In this document: positions 1 through 13,004 of the stretch, one piece after another
Numbering within the stretch: the stretch's first letter is position 1
Layout: the number at the start of each line of letters is the position of its first letter
Assembly (NCBI GenBank): GCA_018398765.1
Contig: JAHBMJ010001284.1
Location: 42,460-106,459 of the forward strand
Length of the DNA stretch: 64,000 nt
Reading direction: 5' to 3'
DNA from: Chromera velia
Lineage: Eukaryota > Sar > Chromeraceae
Position numbers and translations under genes: made by a program
Notes under the pieces: model-generated
Told to the model about the DNA's origin: nothing
Database searches by the model: none
The model's input: only the letters and a program-made list of their open reading frames with translations

Positions 1-225
1 ATCGAGCCGTTCGGTCTTTTCTGTGACTCCATACGCTTTGTCTTTTTTGACTCTTGGAGAGAATCCATCATGACATGATGGGACGATTTGATGTAAGTGA
101 GTGTGACTGAGGGAACGTCCATTTGGCGAGAGGGAGGATCCAAAGGTGAGGTCCTGCTCTTTCTTGCTGAACAAATAAGTGCACTCACTCTCTGTGGATT
201 CGTACGAGAGCATGCACGTATGCAG

Positions 226-1153
226 GCTGGATTCTACACGACGGTGGCTGTTTACGAAGGGAAGGTGTCCGCTCCCTGGCTGATTGCGGTGTTGATGGGC
301 CTGATCGGCTTGATGGTCGGGGGCGTCTGCATGGACGTCTACAGGTGTGTGTGTGGGGTGGGTGGGGTGGGGGGGGTGCGTGTGCAAGAGAGAGAAAGAG
401 AAAGAGAGAGACAGAGAGAATCCCGTCCTCAGTTCGTTGATCATTCCCTCTCTGTTTGAAGAAGCCATGTAGTTCCCTCCTTTCTGTTGGTGTCAATGGC
501 AGCGGCGGCTGCTTCTCCTATTCTTCTCTCCTCTTCTCTTCCCTTTTCTTTTTGTGTTTGTTGCTTTCGCTGCATCCACCCCCCTCTCTCTCAGCTCCCG
601 CGGGGAAAAGATGAGCTAGTTCATTTCTGTGGCGGTCTCTTTGTGTCGTGACATTCGCGTCAAGAAAACATACTGATGCACAAAGAGGGGACTCTGTTGC
701 AAGGGCATTTTCAGTTTCTCTTGGCCGGTCTGCAGTGCCAGTCGTCTGGTCTGCTCTTTTACGGTTGCACGGTATGTAAAGACTGAGAAGGGACTACACT
801 GCAGTCCTTTGTCATTGTTGTCTTTTGACCGACCGACCCTTTCCTGTACGTGTCGAGAAGGAAATTCATGCAGAAAAAATCTGTATGGTAGTTATTACTC
901 ATTCATTTCCTGAAAAGGAGCGGTCTGCAGGATGGCGGTCGACACGACGTTGCAGTGCTTTATTGCCGACGAGGAGCTCAGTGGAGCGGGCAACTCTACC
1001 CACACGCCGCCTGCCTTGAAGGGATTTCTCGATAAAGCCCGGTTCAACAATGGGAAAAGCGGAGGCGGCGGAGGTGGAGGTGGAGGTGGGGGTGGGGGTG
1101 GGGGTGGGGGTGCGCGAGCCTCTGCTGACAGTGGCGGGGGTCCTCCAGTGTGA
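226..1153 (+). CDS. 3' end of a membrane protein gene (partial, two exons)
   Basis: Exons 226-344 and 931-1153. The first follows the acceptor TATGCAG and encodes a hydrophobic segment (APWLIAVLMGLIGLMVGG) that reads as one transmembrane helix. Its donor (CTACAG/GTGTGT) leaves two bases that rejoin in frame with the acceptor GGTCTGCAG at 930. The second exon gives a ~73-residue tail ending in a 17-glycine run and a TGA at 1151-1153. The protein would therefore be a membrane protein with a C-terminal soluble tail. Upstream exons lie outside the window; a possible one ends at a GTAAGT donor at 93. An alternative last exon, 595-619, also matches phase and would end after about eight residues. 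The family is not recognised. Confidence 0.45.
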
Positions 1154-2320
1154 GCTGGAGCCCTTGATGACAAAGTTGATGTAGAGATTTGGACTGCCAG
1201 TGGGCTTTCATGTGGAAACACAGCAGTATGCGTCCAAGCTCGCATGCAATTGGATTTTAGATGATACTTTGCAAAGAGGAAAAAATCGAAGCACGCAATC
1301 AAGCAAAGAATCAAGTGGTCCATTGACTCAGAGGTTGGAACAAAGCTTCAAGAATTAATGATTTAGCATTTGAATGAATGATTTAAAAAAGAAGGTTAGA
1401 GAAAAGGTTCTAAGTTCATAATTTTACATAAAAGATTTACAAAAATTATTTAAGATATTATTAACGTAGTTGTTAAAACTTAATTGGACATACTTCTGCT
1501 ATGTGGAACTGACCGTTATATACGTATACTATATCATAAAACATAATACAGACCATAATTACTGTTATATCTAGCATTATTCTTGATATGGTATGATACA
1601 ATTTATAAGTTTTTTAAAATTCAGTATCTTTAATTCAACTTTAAATTTGAATTTAAATCAGATGTACATTATAGATCTAATATGTTTTATAAGTGGATAA
1701 ATCAATTTATAAAAAAGTGATATAGAGTTGGACTCATGGTGGACTTTGATGCAAGCCCATCCGCCAGAGCAAAACAAATTTTTAAGTAGCTTATACTAGC
1801 TTGTACTTACTTATACTGTCACGGAGGACCGTCGGAGGTACATTTCTAAACACATTATTATTATTAACTTATTAACAATCATTGAGCCTCGTAAAAAATA
1901 AAAATGGACCCTCTCACAGTCTCACTCAAAAGTCGACCCTGCATCATCAGGCTGCATGACCTCGCGCCCCCCCCTTCCTTACCCTTCCCCCGGAACATGC
2001 ACATAGCAGCTAGTAAAAGCCCTATATAAAAGCCCTCCATGCCGCAGTATCATCAGCCTCCGCGCGGCAGGGACAAGGTTTGCGGCGACGCCATGCATGC
2101 AGGAGTCCGCAACATGCAGCTTGTATACCCTTCCGTGACAGCCATTACGCAACTTGAACAACACAGGGTGACTCGTCAGATTTTCATTCAATGATTCCAT
2201 ATGTATGCCGTGCCATTTGGATCGATGTGTATACTTGGCTGACTTTGAGCTACACTTAGACTTCCGATTGCATGACTTTCCTACCTTGGCTTCTGTCAGT
2301 GGCTGACATTACTATGCAAC
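1154..2320. other. Intergenic spacer, AT-rich in 1330-1900
   Basis: No credible coding exon. From about 1330 to 1900 the DNA is strongly AT-rich, unlike the genes on either side. After 1930 it returns to mixed composition and includes a TATATAAA at 2023-2030 that could belong to an alternative upstream promoter. Confidence 0.6.
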
Positions 2321-2333
2321 AGTCTCGCGACGG

Positions 2334-2340
2334 TATAAAT
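2334..2340 (+). promoter_or_regulatory. TATA box of the EF-hand-like gene
   Basis: TATAAAT lies about 100 bp upstream of the ATG at 2439, in a stretch free of other coding signals. Spacing fits a core promoter with a 5' leader of about 70 bases. Confidence 0.45.
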
Positions 2341-2438
2341 ACAGATTACAGCAAATCCCTGTCGCACAAGTAGTAGGTCATAGCGAAAATCAGCAATCAA
2401 TCAAAGCAATCAAGGCTGGAGCTTCGTTACAACAAGTC

Positions 2439-5400
2439 ATGTCTATGCAACCAAAAAAAATAAGTCTCATTCTTCGGGACGAGCTGGCCGACTTCTTCTG
2501 CGGACTGCCGCAGAGCGATCCAATCTTTCGTAAGTTGCATTTCTCCTCTGTTGTTTGTTCGCATGTACGTGTGAATATACGCATCCACGTTTCCCTTTCT
2601 GCATTGATCCTGGATATGCCTTTTTGCAGAAGAGGTACAACCCATCCCGTATGACTCCTTCCTTGACCATCTGGACCGTTTCGGCTTCCGTCTACCTCAA
2701 ACTCTTCTCGACCAGGTTGTTTCGATTCTGCCGGGAGATGCAGGCAAAGGAGGTGTTGCTTCGTCGGCAGCCCCAGCAGAAAAGGAAAAGGAGAAACCGA
2801 AAAAGGAGGCTCCCAAGGAGAGAGTCCACAGATTGACAGGACTTCCCTTGCAGCCCTCAGACAGGCGAGTGGACCTCTTTGCCTGGTTGGAAGCACACAG
2901 GAACTGTGCGTTGCCTAGAGAGAAGAGAGGACAGAGGGGGAAGGCTGAGGAGGAAGCGTTGCTGATAGACGAGGCGGTAATCAGTAGAGCCCGTGTCCGT
3001 CTGGTGCGTTGCTTGCGAGAAGAGGCAGAGATCCAAAATTTTGACCTCAAGAGCCTCCTGACAGAGACAGACGTTAGGGGGTCTGGATTCGCCACCAAAC
3101 GGTCCTTCAGGGCGGTGATTGACAAACTCAACGGGGCCCGCAAGGCCAGGGGCGACGCCGCTCTAGAGCTGCAATCAGAGATCGATAAGGTCCGTCTGCC
3201 ATCCATTCCATTGTGTGTTGAAGGCCGAGCCAGTGGCTTCAGGTGGCTTCTTCTGCAGGTATGTTGAATAATTTCAATCATAGGAGATTCGCGTGTTCAA
3301 GTCTGCATGTCGAGAGACTGTTTTCCCCGCATTCGTCTGTTTCACTGCTCGAACAATCAAACTCCACTCTCACTTTTTTTGTGTACTTGCACTCACATTC
3401 TCACAAATTATTTCATTCATCTAACCACTCAGTCTCACACTCAAAGTACTCGCTATTTTCCCTTGAATAAAGGATTCAGACTCGGCTCCTTTCTCTCATC
3501 GCAACTTGAAGGAAGACACTTCCCTGCCATGCAGACTCAAAAGTTGGCTTTTCTCTTCTTATCGTGGCTTTTCTTCTGCATGCATGCAGGCCTTTGGCCG
3601 AGCCGAGAGGGTGGCGTATCTTGAGTGGTTCCGTTTGGCTTTCCCCCTGCCTGCCTTCGAGCATACCGCAAGACGGCGAGTCCGTCAGACCACCCTCGCG
3701 TCAGCAAGCAGACAGCAGGGGGGGGACATTCCGAATTCACAAGCGAAAAAGAGGAAAGGGCGTCCAGTCGACAGAGACCTCGTCTGTATCTCCAAGAAGG
3801 TGGACAGTTGTGTTGAGAGTAAGAAGAAGGAGGCATTTTTGAAAAAGGGACTAACCCAAAAAGTCCCTCAGAGAAGGGGGGACACCCAGACTGTTGCCTT
3901 GCACAGTGAGGAGAAAGGGATGTGCCCCAGCCAAACCCAGCCCCCCTGTCTGACCCTGTGGGGTGACCCCCCAGAACTGCTTCAGCAGAAGGAGACGGGG
4001 AACACACACACAGCAGAAACTCAAACGAACCCCCAACCCCCGGGAACCCAAAAACATGCAACAGAGACCGTCAAGAACACCGAACCCCCCCCACCCCTCA
4101 GCGGAAACGAGCCAGTTGCCCACACACCCGCACAAGAGACAGAGACGACGAAGAAAAAGGAAAGAGAAGGCCCGCAAGAGAACAACGTGACACGGACACA
4201 AGATGGCCAGGACCCGCCCGTCTTTCCCGTCGCTCTAACCCAAATCGTGACTGACGCTGAGTGCTTGTCCCCCCCGTTCGGCCCACACGTGCACTGCCAG
4301 TCACGTCCCCTGCCTCGCCCCTTCCCCAAAGCAGGCAGACAGACGCCACAGAGCGCACAGAGAATCAGGTCCTCCCATCACCCCTCTCTCTCCCGGTGTG
4401 GTGCCCCCAAGGTCCAGCACAGCGTGAGAGGGGGGAAAGGGAGGGACTGCAGCCGCCGCCACGAAAGAGAAATGCCGCCGTCAGAGAAAGGGAGGGCGAG
4501 GGCCGCGAAGAGCCCTGTAGAGTCGCGGCAGAGAACGCGAAAAACGCCCCGGCCTGTCACTGCGGGCATGCGCGCGTGGTTGCCTGATGTACAGAGAGAT
4601 CACATCGAGGTCAGCGAGAGATCAAGCGAGCCTGCCCGCAAGAAAGTGGGTGAATGGATGGAGTCCCCTTTCTCCTTTCGTTTCCTTTCACCGGCTGCTT
4701 GACTTTCTTTCCATTCATAGAGCTTCTGTCTCCCCCAGCCTGGTCTTCAGACTGCGTACTCATTTCGCGAGTGAGCTGTGAGAGTGTCTTTGGAGACTCG
4801 CTATTTGCTGCACTCAATTCAAGTGAAAGCACAACAAAAACTAGCAAAGGAGAGAGATGCTCTCAGAGAAAGACCTGAGGAAGGAATGCCCCGCTAACAG
4901 CCTGTCGGGGTTGGAAGGTTAAAAAAGCGTTTGCATTGATTGAAGGAAGGAAGACTAATTCGATCGGCTGTTCTGGAGACAATCGTATCTCGGTCTGCAT
5001 TCGAGATGTCTCTGCATGTATGCATGGATGGATGCTTCGTCAATGAATGACAGAGGTCCATTGTATTTTATCCCTTCCACTGAAGCTTTACTTCTTTCTT
5101 TCATTTTCGTGTGTGCATGCCTGCCTGCAGGGTCTGTGCGAATCTCGCCAGGTGAATTCCGCAGTGCAAGACGATCCGCAGCAGCATGGAGGGGTTCCCT
5201 TTCGGTCTCTTCTGTTGAGCACTGGAGAACGAGCGGGGGCAGAGCAGCCATTCCAAAGGTCTGGCGTCTCTACATGTCTCTACTGCTCTGCATTTATATG
5301 AATAAATATATTTGCGTACATACGTCGTGTTGGTTCTTTCTTTGTTGTCCTACGCAGATCGTGGGGGCTCTCTTCAGGCATCTAGCTGTCTGCATGTCGA

Positions 5401-6353
5401 CTTACCTGATGGAACATTTCTTTCTGGCTGCATATATGTCTTCATCTCCCGTGCGTTGCCATTTCCACAGCTGTCTGTCGCTGACCTCTTGTTGAGGCAT
5501 TTTTATTTTACTGTGCGTACTTCAGCCAGGGAGGCAGGTGTGCAGGAAGTCAGTCAGTCAGATGTCCGAGGTGAGTGAGTCAGTTCTTCAATCAGTCTGT
5601 CAGTCAGTCTCAGTCAGTCTGGCAGTGAGTAAGCCAGAAAAGGAGGGACGGAAAAAGAACGAAGAACGAATAGTAATAATAATAAACAAAAGGAGGGACG
5701 GAAAAAGAACGAAGAACGAATAGTAATATTAATAAAAAAAGGACGGACGGAAAAAGAACGAAGAACGAATAGTAATAATAATAAAAAAATCGAACAATAC
5801 CAGTCGGAGACGTACCGTGGCTGAGATAACTCTTCTTTTTTTTGTTCTCACTGCTTGTCCCTCCCTCTCGATTCGCCATGTACCCGGCCTCGATCGGTGA
5901 TTGAATTTGCTCCTTCTTTAATTTCATTCTTCCCTCCTTAATTTCAGCAGCATGCATGCATTCCAACTTGCAGCACAGGAGGCAAAGACGCCCTCCAGCA
6001 GCCCGCTGTCGTCTCAACCGAGTTGGTCCAGAAGGGGAAGGAGAAAGGAGGAAAGGAGAAGGAACAAACGGACGAAGGAGACCTGAACTGGAAGCACAAG
6101 AAGAAGGCTCAAGAGAAAGTACAGCAGGAGAAAAGAGGAGATCCCAATTCCCTCCTCATGGTCGCTGGCATCTCTGCCGTCTTGAATGCCACCACACCGA
6201 GAGGCCGCCAGACTCCGCGATCACGTCAGTCAGTCAGCTAGTCAGTCGGTCTATCTGTCTGTCTGCCCCTTTCGCCGTGCGACTCGAGGAGCGTCACTGT
6301 ACGTCATTTGTTCTACACTAATCCGTATATATTTCTTTCTTTCTTTCTTTCTT

Positions 6354-6407
<54 letters not shown>

Positions 6408-7550
6408 TGTGTGTGTGTGTGTGTGCGATGCACCATGCAACTGATGGGTTCAAAAGGAGGCCTTGTTTCGGCTTGGCTTTCTCTCTGCGTATGGGGCGGT
6501 GGGGGTGCTTGTGTATCAAGCAGACAATAAACATGCACCTCCCTAGCTTGTTTTTTCTTGTAAGAAAGAAAAGTACATCTCCGGGTGCTTAGAACCACCC
6601 AACAAAATAATTGTTTGCCCCTTCCTCCCTTCCTGTGACTTGTGCATGCAGTGCATTCGCGTCTGGGTACGCAGGGCTGTGTGGAGGCCCGCCTGAAGGA
6701 AGCTGCCGGGGCCCTTCTGACGCGGGGGCCTGGTCGGGAAGGGCCCTGCCGGAGTCCTCTTAACCCACCACAGGACCTCAGAGTCCGGCCCATGACTGCC
6801 CCGGAAAGGCAGGCTGAGGCTCCGAGTCACTATCCCCCAGTTCCTTTCTCAGGAACGACCCTGGGGCAGCCCCGTCCGCTGCCGTCAGAAATTTTGGCTG
6901 CCCGACGCTCAACACAGCAGCAGCAAGAGGACAGAGAGAGGGAGACGGCGGCTGCACAATTAAACAACGATCTTGTGCTGACGCCTCCAGATCGCCATCC
7001 TATGCAAAATTGTCTCGTCGTCGAAAGGGGGCATGATCAGGAGTCTCCTAGAGTTCCCCCTGTTTCAGGGAAGAGACCGCCCATCATTTCCCAATGGATG
7101 AGAGAGAAGGGTGAAGAAGAGAAGTCTGGACCCCGAGGAGGAACACTTTCACATGCAGTCAGAGAGAATGAACAAGCAGAGAAAGCTCTTCTCGAGGAGG
7201 CCAGGCAGAAGCTTCAGGAGGCTCTGGCAATGCAGCAGCATTCTCGTTGTGTTCATTTGGAAGCTGCTATCCGAGGATCAAGAGGTCGTCTTCCAAGCAC
7301 ACACGCGTCTCCACAAATCGAGACAGACCAGCCTGGCCTACTCGGGCTGTACGAGGAAAATGTTTCCAAAACCTCCGCCGACCCCGGACTGCACTCCCCA
7401 AGCCCTCTTTTCGGCCTTCAAGCTGTGCCGTCAGCTTACGATCGTGAGGGGCTTCCGTCTCAAAATCCTTCTCCAACCCTCTCTGAGAGACTCGCGAGGC
7501 TCAAAAGCCGACTGCAGGGCCTTCGTGGCGTTGAAGACTTAGAGCAGTGA
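2439..7550 (+). CDS. EF-hand-like, disordered/coiled-coil protein (~994 aa)
   Basis: Six exons whose phases agree at every junction: 2439-2529, 2630-3189 (alternative end 3258, also in frame), 3590-4645, 5131-5258, 5974-6224, 6652-7550 (TGA). The first ~200 residues look like paired helix-loop-helix units. DVRGSGFATKRSF near residue 177 resembles an EF-hand loop but lacks the acidic residues at positions 3 and 12, so calcium binding is doubtful. A further helix (VAYLEWFRLAFPLPAF) opens exon 3. The rest of exon 3 is Pro/Arg/Lys/Thr-rich and disordered. Exon 5 is Lys/Glu-rich, and exon 6 carries a short coiled coil (ENEQAEKALLEEARQKLQEA). No enzyme motif is seen. The start was chosen because a TATA box lies ~100 bp upstream and the frame is open into a clean GTAAGT donor. 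A structural role is inference only. Confidence 0.65.
5641..5789. repeat. Three tandem copies of a 50-bp unit in an intron
   Basis: Units start near 5641, 5691 and 5740. Each begins with a GGACGGAAAAAGAACGAAGA-type block and ends in an AATAATAATAAA-like tail. The copies differ at only a few bases. They lie between exons 4 and 5 of the EF-hand-like gene. Confidence 0.9.
6331..6426. repeat. Compound microsatellite (TTTC)n(TC)n(TG)n
   Basis: Simple-sequence tract in the last intron of the EF-hand-like gene. Long open frames across it are Cys/Val or Ser/Leu repeats and are not genes. Confidence 0.9.
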
Positions 7551-10499
7551 TTGATTTGAAGGTCCCTGACCCTGCACATCGTCTGACGTATTGGAAAGTA
7601 GTGTATGTAATAGTAACTATATGTATTGGAATATTTTTGAAATGAAAACAAATTTCATTGCATGAACTACAATGAAGTTTATTAATGGTTTCAAAGGCCT
7701 GAATAGAGGTTAGCTAAGCCTCTTTATGTCCAGCTTACAGTCCAGGTTTCAAAAGTTATGTTTATAAGTATACATAATTAATACGTTTATGTAAAGTTCT
7801 TTACAACATACACATATTCTTATATTAATTATATATAAAAATATGTACTTCTAGAACCTAGTAGTTCAATCTACTTGGTAAATTGATTGGGGGCCAGCTT
7901 CGTCCAATACATAAAATCGATCGATCGTGCTCTACCATGGGTGGTGTGGAATGAGTGCTTGGCTGGCTCGTGTGAACCTTTTGTTAAGACGGTGAAGTGG
8001 CTGGCTGTTCCATTGGATTGTTCTCTATTATGGCCCCCATTACCAGACGCGGTGGGGGACAAGTTTAGAAGGAAAGGTAAGGACAGAAGGAAAAGGGTGG
8101 CAAGGAAGCTAGCGGAGGGTGCCTAGCTGTCCGACTGGTTAAAAGATAACACAAGAAACGTTCGAGACTAAAAAGGAATTTTCCCTCGCCTTACGAATCT
8201 TTCTCCTTAATTTCCAATCTGAGAATCCGACCAGATAACGTTTTGCCATGCACCTTCTGAGTGAAAGGAAATTTAATGGCGTTCGAGAAGTGAAATGATA
8301 GAGTGCAGTGTTAAACCTCTGCCAAAGAGTTTCTTGCACTGCCAGTCCTTCGAGGTTCATGTGCTGACGGAATGTAAAGACTCAGAAAAGGAGCAAAACA
8401 GGCTCAAAAAATTGTATGATATTGCAAAACAAAGAGCGCTCATTCACATACATAAAAATACAGATCGCTCAACGCGTTGCGGGTGAAACAGGGAGGGGCA
8501 CTTCAGATAGTGAGAAGGAAATGAAGGAAATGGTGTTACTGTTGTGCACAATCCTGCCTAGAAGCAGTTCTAAAGTGCTAGCCAATTGTCTCAAGAAAGT
8601 TTATTGTTTCGATCAGGCAGATTGAGTCGAATCGATCCGATTAGCATGCAGGTTTCCTCACCCTCCCCCCCTCCATATCGAATGCGTTTTCTGAGTTGTC
8701 CTCAAAGCTTTGTTAGTGATGCCGGTAGTGATACAGTCTGGTGATGCCGGTCCGATCTGTGGGTGGTGTCTCTTTAGTATCAACCCAATCGGCGGTGGGG
8801 TTTGGAAAGAGGCAAAACATGCATACGCCTCAAACTTTGAGGCCTCTCACGGGGAAGAGGGATGCTGATGCTCCGCAGATGGAACTGAGGGCGGGACTGT
8901 TTATGAAAGAAAGAAACCATATAGAGGGGGGAAAAGACAGTGGACAGACAGACATTGTCAAGAAAAAGAAAAAGAAGAAAGGAGATGGAGGGCTAGAAAA
9001 GGAGAAAGAGGGGGGCTAATAAGAAAAGCAAGTTAAGAAAGTCTCCCTCTCTCTGTCATTGGAAGAGGAAGGAATTGTTTTGAGTAGAAAACTTTAAGGG
9101 GGATCATGGTTAACATGAGTTGAAAAGGGGGGGCTGGTTCTAGGTTGGGCTTTCACGGTTTATGTTTGTCTCTCGTTTTCTGGTTTTGGATATTTTTTAA
9201 CCAAGGAAAACACATATGCTAAAAAAGGAATGTGAGGTAATGGGGAGATCTGCAGATTGAGGTGGCTTATCTTTCGGGGGGAGAGGGCTGGTGGGAGGTT
9301 TGTGTACAGTAACTACATTATAATGTTTACTGTTGGATCTCTTTTTCCTTTCTTCTGCATTGTAGTGCTAAGCCTTTCTTTTCGGGTGTCTAAGGGCTTC
9401 TTTGGGGCTCCTGGGCATCTTCTCCCTCGGCCGCTTGGGGAGGGCGGTATCCAGCGGAGACGGTTAGGCTTTTAAGACGTAGCCCAGCAGGTCCTCCCCC
9501 TAGAAGTCCTCTCCTACTTGAGGCACTTTGGGAAGCGTTGCATGTGGTTAGAAAGGAGAAGGGGGTCTGAAGCTTAGGGTAGTCTTTTTATGATTGATTG
9601 ATTGATTGATGCCAAACCCTAGGTGGAGTTAGAACTCCCGGGCGGCGCATACATGCATAGGTCTGTTTAATTATGCCAGCTGCAAGCTAAGTGGACGACA
9701 GTTATTCAAATTTAATCTAATCAATCATTTACTACAATATGGTGAGAAATCATAAAGAGGAGAGAGGGTTGAGAGCGCAAGAGCAATGTGATGAACTTGC
9801 GAACCCCCAGATTAGAAAAGGAGGCGGATGCAAAAGGTGAGTCACAACGAGTGAAGCGGTCTGATTGAATTAATGCCAACCACTGCAAAAAGCCTTGTTC
9901 GGCAGTCTATCAGGGGCAGACAGAGAGCTAATGAATAAAATCATCTACACACCGGCAGCAGGCTTCATAGGTACACAGCTTTCTATCAGAGCAACCAACA
10001 GATAGCCCACCTTGCCTGCCCATCGGGTTATATGTCAGTATACACAAAAAAGAAAAGATCGAGCCCCCCGTAACCGACAGGGCAGAACGGGGAAGGGCAG
10101 AGACGGAAGGAACACCGGAGGATGACTTGCTGCACAGGAGGAAGACAAACATACGGCGGGAGGACGGGAAGTCGCGCTGTATGCAAGTTTCTTGATTTTG
10201 TCGGGCCTCCCAGGTAGGAAGAGGCTGAGTAGCAAATGAGTGGTATCTCTAAGACTTGCTCCTCTTAAAAGGGTTGCTAGTTTCTAGTTGACTCAATGTA
10301 GCCTCTCTGAGCGAGCTTTTATGCTCCTAGGCTAGCAATGCATATATGCCCAGACTGCCCCCTGCTATTGGGACACAATGGCTGCCAGGTTTAGTCAACC
10401 TCCTCATCATCATCATCAGTGGCTTGGGATCTAGTATCACTGGATCTAGGATTTAACCCTCAACATCATCATCATCAACTTTAAAAAAATTATGAAGTT

Positions 10500-10735
10500 A
10501 GGGGAGAGGCATTTGAGATTCGTTCTTAGCACGTCTACTTCACTCTTGTTCTTCGAAACTTCTTCCATCTAAGACTTTCTCTACAACACTGCAACACACC
10601 TTTTCAGGGGGAAGCATTTGAGATCCATTTCTAGCACTTCCGCATCATTTTTGTCCTTCCACCTCTATAGGACATTGCAACATATCTGGCGCTGGCTACA
10701 TTGCAACATACCTGGCTACCTTGGAACACTCTAGG
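10500..10735. repeat. Diverged direct duplication (~100-bp unit)
   Basis: Two related blocks begin at about 10503 and 10608. Both contain GCATTTGAGATYC, then TTCTAGCAC or TTCTTAGCAC, then a Tyr-rich stretch and a CATTGCAACA-type end. A partial third repeat of the end (CTACATTGCAACATACC) follows. Divergence is substantial, so it is old. Confidence 0.6.
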
Positions 10736-11218
10736 TTGAAGCTAGGATTAAAGTTGTGTATGCCTATATGTACACGTTATAATAGAAAAAGTAAATTCAA
10801 TATTACTAAATTTAAAGGTGTTTAATAACATACAGCTTAGAATATACTGTACAATATAATTTAGTACTACAGTCTATTCTGTAGAGAGTAGTAGAGAGGT
10901 TAGCACTAGTGTTTAACTTAGCAGTGCTAGACCTTATACAGAGATGATGTTAGATCTCTAGTCAGATGACTTAGAGTCTCAGATCTATAGAGATCACCAT
11001 TTCGAGACACTGACGTAACTCTTCGTAAGTGTTTCAATCTAGTTGATCAGCTAGGTTAAATATATAGAACAGTAAACACATATCCAGAGTTAGGATACTT
11101 AAACTGAAACTGTTACTAAAAATATCGATCTATGCAGTATGAGCAGGATAAACTAGAAGGCAAATGCCGTGGCCTTCAGTCGTACGCGCATGCACCCGAA
11201 AGGCTGACATATCAAAGT

Positions 11219-11458
11219 AACCTCCCTGAACCTAAATACCACTTTAAAAAAAATAATCAAGATGATCTGTATATGCGGCATATTTTTTTAAGAGACCATC
11301 TACGCCTGCGGCGTAAACGATCAAGATACCGCCCAGATATACGGTTTCAGCTTTTAAGACACCCTTAGGCTAGATGATCAGCACCTGTGGCATGGACTTT
11401 CAAGCTTATCCAAAAATATGGCTTCAACTTTTAAGTGGGAGTTAGGTTTAGGGAGGTC
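11219..11458 (+). mobile_element. MITE-like element, copy 1
   Basis: A 240-bp non-coding unit bounded by inverted repeats: 5' AACCTCCCTGAACCTAA and, on the right, the reverse complement of GACCTCCCTAAACCTAA. The inverted match extends inward to ACCACTT/AAGTGGG. The whole unit recurs in opposite orientation at 12479-12712, which establishes it as a mobile family. No transposase is encoded, so it must have moved non-autonomously. A clear target-site duplication could not be assigned. Confidence 0.8.
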
Positions 11459-12121
11459 AGTGTTTATATGAATTGATCGTTTTAATACATGTCAGTTGTG
11501 CTGCTTGCTGCTGATTCAATTATGCATGCCTTGTGATGTTTATATTTTGTTTGTGATTGCTTGGTCACTAGCGTAAACAATGAGTGGTTTCAGGTACTCA
11601 TCTTCGCCAGCTAGGCATCATAGCGAAAATAATCTGCACGCACGCGTTGGCATATAAAAAATTCAAGTAGCGATCAGTGTATGGAAGCACGCGATGCCTG
11701 ATGTCAGTATTTGAAAATAAACCGGGGATCGAATTAGATCAAATGCGCATATGCATGAGAGTAGTTTTTTAAGCTTCTGCTTCAAAAGTGGTATGATGGT
11801 CTTCTTCCCCTTGTCAGTCAAAATGCTGAAAAGAAAGAGGCGAAGAGATAAAAACTGCCTATGTAGTGAAGGTAGAATCAGACAAAAAGCCATAATGTTT
11901 AACAAAAAAAAGTTTGAACATATTGATGTGTTGTTTATGATTGTTTAGTTTTTTAAAACATTTTTTGATGTATTACAGAAATTAAAGAAAGACAGAAAAC
12001 TTTTAAAGTGTATATAATACAGGCATATTAGGCAAATTAATATAGTTGGGCCAGACTAAGTCGGCCCTTTTTGGTTATTCATTCTTGCATGCATGAGTTG
12101 CTCTTTATCCCTGACATTGGA

Positions 12122-12278
12122 GACCTCCCTGAACTACCCTGAACCTAACTACCACTTCAAAGTTGAAGCTAGATTTCTGGTCCAAATTTTGGATAAGCTT
12201 GAAAGTCTGCATCATAGACGTGAATCTTTTAAAGTGTCTTGAAAGCTGAAGCCGCATTTTAAGCGGCATTTAGGTTTA
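12122..12278 (-). mobile_element. MITE-like element, copy 3 (internally deleted)
   Basis: Starts with the same GACCTCCCTGAA end and follows copy 2 through the AAGCTTGAAAGTCTG and TGTCTTGAAAGC blocks. It then jumps to a shortened right end (CGGCATTTAGGTTTA). About 75 bp of the middle is missing. A small internal repeat of CCCTGAAC follows its left end. Confidence 0.7.
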
Positions 12279-12478
12279 TTTTCAAATCTTAGATATCGGT
12301 AGATATCGGTCTTTTTAAATATCCTTTTTATTGAAATTAAGGATCATACTTCGTCTAGCGTTTCATTGATACTATTGAAAAGCATTGCGCGGTGTTTAGC
12401 GGTGTTTGTCCGAAGTGGTAGCTAGCGGTGGTCAAATTATGTTATGCACAATCTCATGCATGCATACGTTGCTGCGGC

Positions 12479-12712
12479 GACCTTCCTGAACCTAACTACT
12501 ACTTGAAAGTTTAAGCGGTATTTTTGTATAAGCTTGAAAGTCTGTGCCGTAGGTGCAGATCATTTATGGTGTCTTGAAAGCCGAAGCCGCATATCTGAAC
12601 GGTGTCTTGACCGTCTACGCTGCAGGCGTGGACGGTCTCTTAAAAAACGATGCCGCACATAGAGATCATCTTGATTATATTTTTTTAAGTAGCACTTAGG
12701 TTCAGGGAGGTT
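12479..12712 (-). mobile_element. MITE-like element, copy 2
   Basis: Reverse-complement counterpart of copy 1 along its full length. Shared blocks include AATCAAGATGATCT, AAGAGACCGTCCACGCCTG (copy 1 has two differences) and the outer TTAGGTTCAGGGAGGT. Similarity of roughly 80% suggests an old but recognisable family. Confidence 0.8.
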
Positions 12713-12948
12713 GCCACGGCACCGCTGCCGGCCTAGCTCTTCGTGATTCAGCATTCTGTCCTACACTATCCTACACTACTGTATTCCTACATTGGTTCAA
12801 GAAAGTTTGACTTCAAATCAGGTCTAACAGCGGCCACAGCATGAACATTGGGCCATCGGCCGAGGGGCGGACACGTCGGCTAAATCGCTTCGATCGGACA
12901 CGTGACGATACGCGCCATGCAACACCCGTGTTGGCTATCAATCTATAG

Positions 12949-13004
12949 CTAGGATGCGGGAGGCGTGTTCGCGCGGCTAGGATGCGGGAGGCGTGTTCGC
13001 GCGG
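12949..13004. repeat. Perfect 28-bp tandem duplication upstream of the LRR gene
   Basis: CTAGGATGCGGGAGGCGTGT plus eight more bases occurs at 12949-12976 and again at 12977-13004 without mismatch. It lies ~150 bp before the first candidate ATG (13156), in a GC-rich stretch likely to be the promoter or 5' leader. Confidence 0.85.

Noticed and set aside
7887-8126. 79-residue ATG frame in the spacer
   Set aside because: No homology, no splice partners, no promoter signal; length is within chance expectation for this composition.
9580-9660. tRNA-like segment near the (TTGA)n tract
   Set aside because: No cloverleaf could be folded by eye and no B-box GGTTCGA-type sequence is present.
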